Position numbers and translations under genes: made by a program. The notes below the pieces were generated by a model, which did no database searches, had not been told where the DNA came from, and was given only the letters and a program-made list of their open reading frames with translations. A DNA stretch of 54,040 nucleotides from Myxococcales bacterium (GTDB lineage: Bacteria; Myxococcota_A; Polyangia; Fen-1088). Position 1 is the first letter of the stretch. Each line of letters starts with the position of its first letter. Of the stretch, positions 15,691-22,708 are shown in pieces. The stretch is from NCBI GenBank assembly GCA_025350815.1, contig JANXXE010000119.1:1-54040 (forward strand). Direction: 5' to 3'.

Positions 15691-18591
15691 ATGGCTCGGT
15701 TCGCCGCGCGGGTGTTTCAGGGGGCACTGTTCGTGGTGCTGGCCCTGGCCGTGGCCGGACCCGTGCGTGCCGCGCAGGACGCTGACGAGGCGCAGTTTCA
15801 CTTTGTCAGGGGCAATCAGTTCTACCGGCAGGGGCACCTCGAAGACGCGCTGGGCGAGTATTACGCCTCGGATCGGCTGGTCCCGAACCGCAACGTGGCC
15901 TTCAACATCGCGCGCTGCCTGGAGAAGCTGAAACGGTACGACGAAGCCTTTCGCGCGTGGTCCGCGGTCGGCGGCGACTACCTGCCGAAGGAAGAGGCCG
16001 CAGTCATTGGCGCGTCGATCGAGCGCTTGCGGCCACATGTTGCTTTTCTGCAAGTCAACACGCGCCCCAGCGGGGCCGACGTCTATCTCAATCGTCGCGA
16101 TCTGGGGTCGCTGGGCCACACACCCAAGCTGCTGGCATTGCCCGAAGGCAAGGGGATGTTGATTATCGAACTGCCGGGATACCGCCGCAAAGAGATCACG
16201 GTCGAACTGGTCAGGGGTAAGGAGACACGCGCGGACGCGACCCTGGATCCCATCTTGGGAACGGTCGCCCTGAGCCAGGTTCCCGACAACGCGGAAATCC
16301 GTCGCAACCGGGCGGACGCCGGCGTCTTGCGGCGTGGCCCGGGCGCTGTCCAGATCCCCCCCGGCCACACCATGCTGGTGGTGTCAGCGCCCGGCTACAG
16401 GACGGTCGAGGTCGAGGTCAACGTCGTGCCCGACGCCGTCACCCCCATCGCCGTCGGGCTTGATAGCCTGGTGTTGCGGGGCACGCTGGTGCTGCGGGCC
16501 AATGTCGACGGCGCCACGGTCCTGGTCGACGGCCGCGAACGGGGCCTGACACCGACGGTGATCGAAGATCTGGCCGCAGGCGAGCGACTGCTGGAAATCG
16601 TCAGCCCCGGTTACGAGAATTTCCAGTCGCGCGTGCAGATTCGCGCCGGCGAGTCGACCCATGCCGAGGCGCACCTGTTGCCGGCCGTCCCGCGGGTATC
16701 GGCTGCCAGCAAAAGCACCGTTCGCACGGATCAGGCGCCCGCGTCGGTCAGCGTGATCAGCGCGGAGGACATCGCCGCCTTCGGCTACGGCACGCTGGCC
16801 GAGGCGCTGGCCGCGGCGCGTGGAACGTTTTCATCCAACGATCGCAGCTACGAATCGATCGGCTTCCGCGGCTTCTCGCCGCCCGGGGACTACACCAGTC
16901 GCGTGCTGGTGCTGGTCGATGGGCATCCGACCAACGACGTTCTGACCGGCCAGGGTTACGTCGGACACGATTTCGACGTCGACCTGGCCGAGGTCGAGCG
17001 CATCGAAATCGTGCGCGGGCCGGGCTCGGTCCTGTACGGCAACGCGGCGCTGTTCGGTGTCATCAATGTCGTCACCCGACGTCCCGCACCGGGCGCGCAC
17101 GCGTCGGCGGGAACGCAGGTCGGCAGTCTGGGCCTGTCATCCGCGCGTGGGACCGCCAGCCAGCGCGGCCGGGCGTACGAGGTGGCGGCGACCGGCGCGA
17201 TCCTGGGCCAGGCGGGCGATCGCAGTTTTGCCTGGGCTGATGGCGCCGGCGGTTTGCCCGCGACGGTGGCCCGGTACGCCGACCACGAAAGCGCCGTACA
17301 CGCGCAGGTCCGCGTCGCGGTCGGCCCCGTCACGCTGCAGGCGGGCGTTAACCGGCGTGACAAAACGGTGCCCACGGGCGCCTTTCAAACCCGCGCAGAG
17401 CCCGGCACCACGGAACGTGACACACGCACATGGGTCGAACTGCGGTTCGAAAAGACTGTGGGCCCGCAAGACAGGGCAACGTTGTTCGCGCGGGCCGCCT
17501 ACGACGCCAGCGGCTTCGATGGCAACTACCGTCTTGCGCCCGATGCGGCCGGCAAGGCCCGCCGCGATTTGCAGGATGCCTTTGCCGCCCGTTGGTTCAC
17601 CGGCGAATTGCGCCTGGCCCTTGTAGCCCCCCGGGGCCATCACCTCACGCTGGGCGGCGAGGCCCAGGGGCACGTCTTGCTGGATCTGGGCGACCCGTCG
17701 TCCACGGCGCAGCAAGCGGCCAACGCCGGTAACGAGCTGATTCTGTCTGCCTACGTCACCGACGACTGGGCGCTGACGGAACATCTGCGTCTGAATGTCG
17801 GCCTGCGCGCCGATCACTATCAGGCGTACGGCAACAGCAACTTGAATCCCCGGGCGGCGCTGATTGGCCAGTTCTACGCCCGTGGAACCACGAAGGTCAT
17901 GGCTGGCCGCGCCTTTCGCGCGCCTTCGGTCTACGAACGTTTCTATGGCGATGGCGGCGTCACGCAGCGGCAAGCCGCCGACCTTGTTCCGGAAGCGATC
18001 GTCAGCGCCGAATTGGAACACACGCACGGCTTCAGCGACGAGGTGACCGCCGTCGGGGCGCTGTTCGCCAATCAGATCTCGGGCCTGATTGTTCTGGACA
18101 CCGAAGCCGCGTCCGGGCGGCCGTTACTGGTCTATCGCCAGCACGACGGACAGGTTCGCAGCGTCGGCGCCGAGGGCGAATTGCGCTGGGAGCCGGCGCC
18201 GGGAACCTTGTTGGGCGCCTCGTACTCGTGGCAAATCCTGCGTGACCACATCGGCGGAACGGCGGGACCCTTTCCCAACGCACCCGAGCATCTGGTGGCG
18301 TTGCGTTGGCGCCGCCCGATCCTACCCCGTCGTCTGTCACTGGGCAGCGAAGTCCTGTACGAGGTGGGGCGCCGCGACCGAAACGGCGACCGCGTCGACG
18401 ACGCCATGATGGCCAACGTCACCATCAGCGGCGACTATCAGGCGTGGCGCCTGCGCTACTTCGCCGGTGTGTTCAACCTGCTGGACGTGCGCGGCGCGGG
18501 CAGCGGCTTTCCGGCCGGCCAGGAGATCCCGGCGCTGACGGTGCCGCGCTACGGACGTTCGGCCCGCGTCGGCGTGTCGTGGTCGTTCTGA
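15691..18591 (+). CDS. TonB-dependent receptor with N-terminal TPR and three PEGA-like domains
   Basis: 966 residues. Signal peptide 1-28. Residues 33-95 look like TPR helices (QFYRQGHLEDALGEY, FNIARCLEKLKRYDEAF). Three PEGA-like repeats follow at about 116-186, 190-258 and 262-330 (for example GADVYLN...LPGYR; ATVLVDG...SPGYE). The plug domain (about 345-468) has VLVDGHPTND, VERIEIVRGPGSVLYG and INVVTRR, all typical of TonB receptors. The beta-barrel fills the rest and ends in a Phe (VGVSWSF), as outer-membrane barrels do. The barrel is a normal length, so the extra 330 residues are an added periplasmic module and not a substitution. No clear TonB box is visible. The gene starts 13 nt after the kinase stop. 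Confidence 0.88.
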   Translation: MARFAARVFQGALFVVLALAVAGPVRAAQDADEAQFHFVRGNQFYRQGHLEDALGEYYASDRLVPNRNVAFNIARCLEKLKRYDEAFRAWSAVGGDYLPKEEAAVIGASIERLRPHVAFLQVNTRPSGADVYLNRRDLGSLGHTPKLLALPEGKGMLIIELPGYRRKEITVELVRGKETRADATLDPILGTVALSQVPDNAEIRRNRADAGVLRRGPGAVQIPPGHTMLVVSAPGYRTVEVEVNVVPDAVTPIAVGLDSLVLRGTLVLRANVDGATVLVDGRERGLTPTVIEDLAAGERLLEIVSPGYENFQSRVQIRAGESTHAEAHLLPAVPRVSAASKSTVRTDQAPASVSVISAEDIAAFGYGTLAEALAAARGTFSSNDRSYESIGFRGFSPPGDYTSRVLVLVDGHPTNDVLTGQGYVGHDFDVDLAEVERIEIVRGPGSVLYGNAALFGVINVVTRRPAPGAHASAGTQVGSLGLSSARGTASQRGRAYEVAATGAILGQAGDRSFAWADGAGGLPATVARYADHESAVHAQVRVAVGPVTLQAGVNRRDKTVPTGAFQTRAEPGTTERDTRTWVELRFEKTVGPQDRATLFARAAYDASGFDGNYRLAPDAAGKARRDLQDAFAARWFTGELRLALVAPRGHHLTLGGEAQGHVLLDLGDPSSTAQQAANAGNELILSAYVTDDWALTEHLRLNVGLRADHYQAYGNSNLNPRAALIGQFYARGTTKVMAGRAFRAPSVYERFYGDGGVTQRQAADLVPEAIVSAELEHTHGFSDEVTAVGALFANQISGLIVLDTEAASGRPLLVYRQHDGQVRSVGAEGELRWEPAPGTLLGASYSWQILRDHIGGTAGPFPNAPEHLVALRWRRPILPRRLSLGSEVLYEVGRRDRNGDRVDDAMMANVTISGDYQAWRLRYFAGVFNLLDVRGAGSGFPAGQEIPALTVPRYGRSARVGVSWSF

Positions 18592-18782
18592 TCCGGCCGC
18601 GCACCCGCCAGCGTCCGGCACAGCTCCAGCAGGTCTGATGCCGCCTTCAGGCGCGCCGTCACCCCGGCGGCGGTCATGTCCAGTTTGGCGTCAAGGCGGG
18701 TCTCGGGCCGCAGCGCGCCCGCCAGGCGACTGGCCTCGCGCAGACGTTCGTCGATGGCCCGCGCCGACAGATTGACGATCAT
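18549..18782 (-). CDS. Small partner of nucleotidyltransferase, 77 aa
   Basis: 77 residues, mostly helical and charged. Its ATG overlaps the stop of the nucleotidyltransferase gene as ATGA, which implies translational coupling. Leu/Arg-rich helices (VTARLKAASDLLELCRTL) occupy the centre, and a hydrophilic, Asp/Pro-rich tail follows. I do not recognise a catalytic motif. Paired small helical proteins beside MNT-type nucleotidyltransferases are known in toxin-antitoxin modules, but this match is by arrangement only. Its 3' end overlaps the end of the TonB-receptor gene by 43 bp on the other strand. Confidence 0.6.
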   Translation of the reverse strand: MIVNLSARAIDERLREASRLAGALRPETRLDAKLDMTAAGVTARLKAASDLLELCRTLAGARPDQNDHDTPTRAERP

Positions 18783-19231
18783 CGATCCAGATCCTTCAGG
18801 TTCGCAATGTCGACCAGATCTTGCGGTCGCGCGGCGCTGGCCTTCATGGCTATAAGGGCCTCGCGCGAAATAACGGCAATGAAGTGGTCCAAAAGCGGCA
18901 GGCGGACGCGGGTCGCCCAGGCGCCCTCGGTGTTCTTGTCCACCAGCAGAAAGTCCACGGTCATCAAACTGCCGTCCGCTTCCACCCGGTTGATTCGCTG
19001 CATCTGCGTCCCGTCCTTGAACTCGAAGGGCAGGCCCTCCAGCACGAATCCACGCGTTCTCAGCGCCGCCAGCGCCCGTGGCAGCGCCTCGGGCCGAACC
19101 AGCAGGTCGATGTCCCTGGTCGCGCGTGGGGCGCCCCAGACGGCGACGGCCAGTCCCCCGACCAGCGCATACTCGACGCCCGCGTGGTCAAGGGCCCCCA
19201 GTACGCCCCGCAGTTCGTCGTACAACGTCAT
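18779..19231 (-). CDS. Nucleotidyltransferase-fold protein (AbiEii/MNT-like)
   Basis: 150 residues. The nucleotidyltransferase signature is clear: ALVGGLAVAVWGAPRAT (GG at 25-26) followed by RDIDLLV, where Asp40 and Asp42 are the metal ligands, and a third acidic strand VDFLLVDK near 95. This is the fold of AbiEii/MenT-type toxins and of aminoglycoside nucleotidyltransferase-like proteins. The start ATG 19231 is preceded by AGGA at a good distance. It is followed by a coupled 77-aa gene. Whether it modifies tRNA, a protein or a small molecule cannot be told. Confidence 0.75.
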   Translation of the reverse strand: MTLYDELRGVLGALDHAGVEYALVGGLAVAVWGAPRATRDIDLLVRPEALPRALAALRTRGFVLEGLPFEFKDGTQMQRINRVEADGSLMTVDFLLVDKNTEGAWATRVRLPLLDHFIAVISREALIAMKASAARPQDLVDIANLKDLDR

Positions 19232-19248
19232 TCGACAAATCCTAACAT

Positions 19249-19259
19249 CTGACGGTCAG
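19249..19259. repeat. 11-bp palindrome across a stop codon
   Basis: CTGACGGTCAG is a perfect palindrome around a central G. It covers the stop of the LEA-like gene and lies just upstream of the nucleotidyltransferase start (19231). It could be an autoregulatory operator of the nucleotidyltransferase pair, as in toxin-antitoxin loci, but this is a guess from position. Confidence 0.25.
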
Positions 19260-20098
19260 GGCAGAAGGGGACTGGGGGGCAAGACCCATTCACCCGAGAT
19301 GGGGCCGAATCCGGCGGCCACGCGGCCAAGCGAGCCCGCGTCCGCAAACACGGTTCCCTCGACCCGGTAAGGCATCGAGAACGTAATCGTTTGTCCCTCT
19401 TTCAATTGATTGGCCGACCGGCGGGCCAATTCTTCGAATAATGGCAACAATGATTCGGGCAAAAATGCAAAACGGGCAATGACTTCGGCCGAGGCACCCT
19501 CCAGCAATGGCGGCACCGTGAATTGCACCGGCTGGCCGGCGGCGCTGCGCAGGCCCTGCGAAATCAGCAGATTGGCAATGGCGCGGGGAAAATCCTGCAT
19601 GGTGCGCACGTCGCCCGGCTGATCGTCGCAGGCGTGCGGGTCGGCGCCGCCCGAACAAGCCGCGTTTTCCGGTGCGCACAGCCGCAGGCACAGGGTGCCC
19701 AGGCGTTGTTGATTGGTTTGCGGAAAGACGGTGACCGCGGTCAAGATCGACGACAGCGGCAGCGGCAGCTGGTTCGGGTTGGCGACCAGGAAGTGCAGGT
19801 CGAATGCCACCTGAACGTCCTGCGGGCGTGGGCTGGGTCCGAAGAACTGTGCGCACGCAAAATCCGCCGCCGCGCCGACCGGAAGCTTTTCGCGCATGAA
19901 ACGCGGGCAGTAGTACGCGGCCAGAGCGCGCTGTGCGGGCGCCTGTGCCAGGGTGGCGCCGCGAAAGGTGATCGTTGGTGGTCCGATCCCGCCGGGCTGG
20001 GCCAAGATCCGCTCGAACGCGGCACACGAGCCGCTGGCGACGGCAACCAGCAGGACGCCCGCAAGGGACAGGGAATGCGGCCGGGGGCGCGTCGACAT
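19256..20098 (-). CDS. LEA-14-like (water-stress domain) lipoprotein
   Basis: 280 residues from ATG 20098. A signal peptide ending near ASGSCAAF makes a lipoprotein likely. The region about 90-130 (VAFDLHFLVANPNQLPLPL) matches the NPN motif of LEA-14/WHy domains, which are found in bacterial envelope proteins. A Cys-rich insert (CLRLCAPENAAC) lies near 145. The second half (about 180-260) is a further beta domain with a FSMPYRVEGTV strand. The open frame runs further to 20632, but only antisense to the ABC-F gene. Role unknown; surface or periplasmic. Confidence 0.65.
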   Translation of the reverse strand: MSTRPRPHSLSLAGVLLVAVASGSCAAFERILAQPGGIGPPTITFRGATLAQAPAQRALAAYYCPRFMREKLPVGAAADFACAQFFGPSPRPQDVQVAFDLHFLVANPNQLPLPLSSILTAVTVFPQTNQQRLGTLCLRLCAPENAACSGGADPHACDDQPGDVRTMQDFPRAIANLLISQGLRSAAGQPVQFTVPPLLEGASAEVIARFAFLPESLLPLFEELARRSANQLKEGQTITFSMPYRVEGTVFADAGSLGRVAAGFGPISGEWVLPPSPLLP

Positions 20099-20175
20099 GG
20101 CCCGCAGGCTCGCCCGACGGCCGCGGCGGGTCAAGGCGTCTATCCGCAGGTGTCCTGGCTCAGCGACTATGTCCG

Positions 20176-22116
20176 TCACGCCCCGCCCGCCGATTCGGCG
20201 ATTTCCTTTTCGACTTCCTCCCATTCGGCCATCAATGCGTCGATGCGCGGACCCAGGGCCGCCTGTTCCACGCCCAGCGCGTCGATCTGTTCTTGCCGGG
20301 TCTTGGTGTAGAAATCGGGCTGGTAATAAAGATCCATGATCGCTTGCTTGCGCGCCTCGGCGGTGGCGATGTCGGCCAGCAGGCGATCGCGGCGCTTGGG
20401 TAGCTGCGCCAGGCGGTTGCGCCGGCGCTTCTGTTCTTCCCAGCTGCCGCCGCCTGGTTGACCGTCGTCGTTGCCGGCGGGGCGTAGGCGCTTGGCGCGC
20501 AGGACAATGGCGTCGGCGTCCAGATGGTCGTCGCCGCATTTGGCCAGGTATTCGGCGTAGGTGCCGGGGAAATCGCGGGGGCCTGTTGGCGTCAGCTCGA
20601 CAATGCGCGAGGCCAGTTCGGACACGAACCACCTGTCGTGCGACACGAAGATCACCGTTCCCTCGAATGTCTTCAGGGCTGTCACCAGGGCGGAAATCGC
20701 CTCGACGTCGAGATGGTTCGTGGGCTCGTCCAGCACCAGGACATTCGGCTTTTGCACCACCAGCAGCGCGAAGATCAGGCGCGCGGCCTCGCCGCCGGAC
20801 AGCGTGGCCACCTTCTTCTTCACGTCGTCGCCCGAAAACAACACCCGGCCCAGAGCCCCGCGCACATACGTCGGGCTCTCGGCGGGGCAGGCGGCGGTCA
20901 GAATGTCCAGCGGCGTCAGCTCGCCGTCCTCCAGCACCTCGCGGTGGTCCTGCGGGAAGTACCCGACGCGGACCTCATGGCCCCACCTCAGGCGCCCGCC
21001 GTCGGCCGCGAGGCGTTCGACCAGAATCTTCAGCAGCGTGGATTTGCCCAGGCCATTGGGGCCGATGATGCCGATGCGCTCGCCCCGGCGCGCGGTCAGC
21101 GACACATCCGTCAGCACGTGCTTGTCGCCGTAGGACTTGGACACGCCCGTCAGTTCCAGGACGTCCTTGCCACTTGGCCGCTCGGGCACGAAACGCAGCA
21201 TGGGCGTGCGGCGCGAACTTTCGACCAGCTCTTCGACCTCGATGCGCTCGATTTGTTTCAGCCGGCTTTGCGCCTGCGTGGCCTTGGTGTTCTTGGCGCC
21301 GAAACGCTCGACGAAGGCACGCTTGCGGGCGATTTCTTCCTCGGCGCGGTTGATGGTCGCTTCTTTGCGCTCGCGGATGGCGGCCTTGTCGACCACGAAC
21401 TTCGCGTAGCTGCCCGTGTACAGGGTGACCGTGCGGTAATCGACATCCAAAATGTGGCTGGTGACGTTCTCCAGGAAACGCTGATCGTGCGAAATGATCA
21501 GCGCGCAACCCGTATAGGCACCCAGGAATTTCTCAAGCCAGCGGATAGTCAGGATGTCCAGGTGGTTGGTCGGCTCGTCCAGCAGCAGCACGTCCGCACC
21601 GCCCACCAACACTTGGGCCAACAACACGCGCAGCTTGAATCCGCCCGACAGAGTCGACAGCGGCGCGTGGTGACTGGCCGTGGGGATGCCCAGGCCCTCC
21701 AGCACCTCGGCGGCGCGCGCCTCCAGGGTGTAGCCGTCGTTGTTGGCGATCAGATCTTCCAGGTCGGCAGCGCGGCCGGGATCCGGAATTGCGCCCGATT
21801 TGTCCTCGGCGATCTGACGCTGCTCGGTCATCGCGTTCCACACGGTGGCGTCCCCGCGCATGGCCAGATCGATGATGATGGCGTCGTCTTCCAGGAATCG
21901 ATCCTGCCGCAGTACCCCGATGCGGGCGCGCTTGGCCAGCTTCACCTGACCTGCGGACGCCGGCTCGTCCCCGGCGACAATGCGCAACAGCGTGGACTTG
22001 CCCGAGCCGTTGGCGCCGACCAGGCCGTACCGCGCGCCCGCGTTCAGTTGCAGGGTGACGTCCTCGAACAGAACGCGCGCGCCGTATTCCTTGGCAAGGT
22101 TGGTGGTGGCAATCAC
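20176..22116 (-). CDS. ABC-F family ATPase
   Basis: 646 residues with two ABC domains in one chain and no membrane segment, the ABC-F arrangement that acts on ribosomes. Walker A motifs are GANGSGKST (34-42) and GPNGLGKST (near 353). Signature motifs are LSGGF (near 155) and LSGGE (near 437), each followed by LDEPTNHLD. The linker between the domains is charged and helical (about 240-290). A C-terminal basic coiled-coil extension (about 545-645) resembles that of Uup-type members. ABC-F proteins rescue stalled ribosomes or give antibiotic protection; which applies here is not visible. Start is GTG 22116. It is divergent from yaeQ with a 31-bp gap. Confidence 0.88.
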   Translation of the reverse strand: MIATTNLAKEYGARVLFEDVTLQLNAGARYGLVGANGSGKSTLLRIVAGDEPASAGQVKLAKRARIGVLRQDRFLEDDAIIIDLAMRGDATVWNAMTEQRQIAEDKSGAIPDPGRAADLEDLIANNDGYTLEARAAEVLEGLGIPTASHHAPLSTLSGGFKLRVLLAQVLVGGADVLLLDEPTNHLDILTIRWLEKFLGAYTGCALIISHDQRFLENVTSHILDVDYRTVTLYTGSYAKFVVDKAAIRERKEATINRAEEEIARKRAFVERFGAKNTKATQAQSRLKQIERIEVEELVESSRRTPMLRFVPERPSGKDVLELTGVSKSYGDKHVLTDVSLTARRGERIGIIGPNGLGKSTLLKILVERLAADGGRLRWGHEVRVGYFPQDHREVLEDGELTPLDILTAACPAESPTYVRGALGRVLFSGDDVKKKVATLSGGEAARLIFALLVVQKPNVLVLDEPTNHLDVEAISALVTALKTFEGTVIFVSHDRWFVSELASRIVELTPTGPRDFPGTYAEYLAKCGDDHLDADAIVLRAKRLRPAGNDDGQPGGGSWEEQKRRRNRLAQLPKRRDRLLADIATAEARKQAIMDLYYQPDFYTKTRQEQIDALGVEQAALGPRIDALMAEWEEVEKEIAESAGGA

Positions 22117-22147
22117 GGGCGGGGGACATTAGCAGTAAGCTGCCGGC

Positions 22148-22699
22148 ATGGCGCAATCGGCGACGGTGTATCACCTTCAGATCGACCTGTCGGACGTGGA
22201 TCGCGGCGTCTACGAAACCCTGGATCTGCGCGTGGCGCGCCACCCGTCGGAATCCATGCGCTACCTTTTGACGCGGGTTTTGGCGTACTGCCTGTGCTTT
22301 GAAGAAGGCATCGCGTTTTCGAAGGGCCTGTCCACCACCGACGATCCCGCCCTGTGGGTGAAGGATCTGCAGGGCAACCTGCGGGCGTGGATCGAGGTCG
22401 GCACACCGTCGGCCGATCGCCTGCACAAGGCCAGCAAGGCCGCGCCCCGCCTGGTCGTGTTCACCCAGAACGATCCCGGGTTGCTGAAGAAGGCCGCCCG
22501 CGAAAGGGAGATTCACAAGGCCGACCGCATCGAGATCTATGCCCTTGATCCTGCGTTTCTGGATGCGCTGGATGCCGTGACTGACCGCAACACGAAATGG
22601 GTTCTGGTGCACACGGACGGGCAGCTTTACGTGACCGTGGGCGCCGATACGTTGTCCAGCGTTGTTGCCCGTCACAGCCTAGCGGACGAATCCCGGTAG
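22148..22699 (+). CDS. yaeQ: YaeQ family protein
   Basis: 183 residues, the normal length for YaeQ. Recognisable family stretches: YHLQIDLSDVDRGVYE, PSESMRYLLTRVLAYCL, and IEVGTPSADRLHKASKA, which belong to the restriction-endonuclease-like fold of YaeQ (PD-(D/E)XK relatives). The protein is soluble and its role is poorly understood; in E. coli it has been linked to suppression of rfaH defects. The gene starts 31 bp from the divergent ABC-F gene and ends 9 nt before the next plus-strand gene, so the two may be co-transcribed. Confidence 0.88.
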   Translation: MAQSATVYHLQIDLSDVDRGVYETLDLRVARHPSESMRYLLTRVLAYCLCFEEGIAFSKGLSTTDDPALWVKDLQGNLRAWIEVGTPSADRLHKASKAAPRLVVFTQNDPGLLKKAAREREIHKADRIEIYALDPAFLDALDAVTDRNTKWVLVHTDGQLYVTVGADTLSSVVARHSLADESR

Positions 22700-22708
22700 A
22701 CTGCGTGC

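Noticed and set aside
20524-22302. 592-codon frame opposite the ABC-F gene
   Set aside because: The ABC-F gene has all motifs on the other strand; this frame shows only Arg/Gln/Gly-rich shadow sequence.
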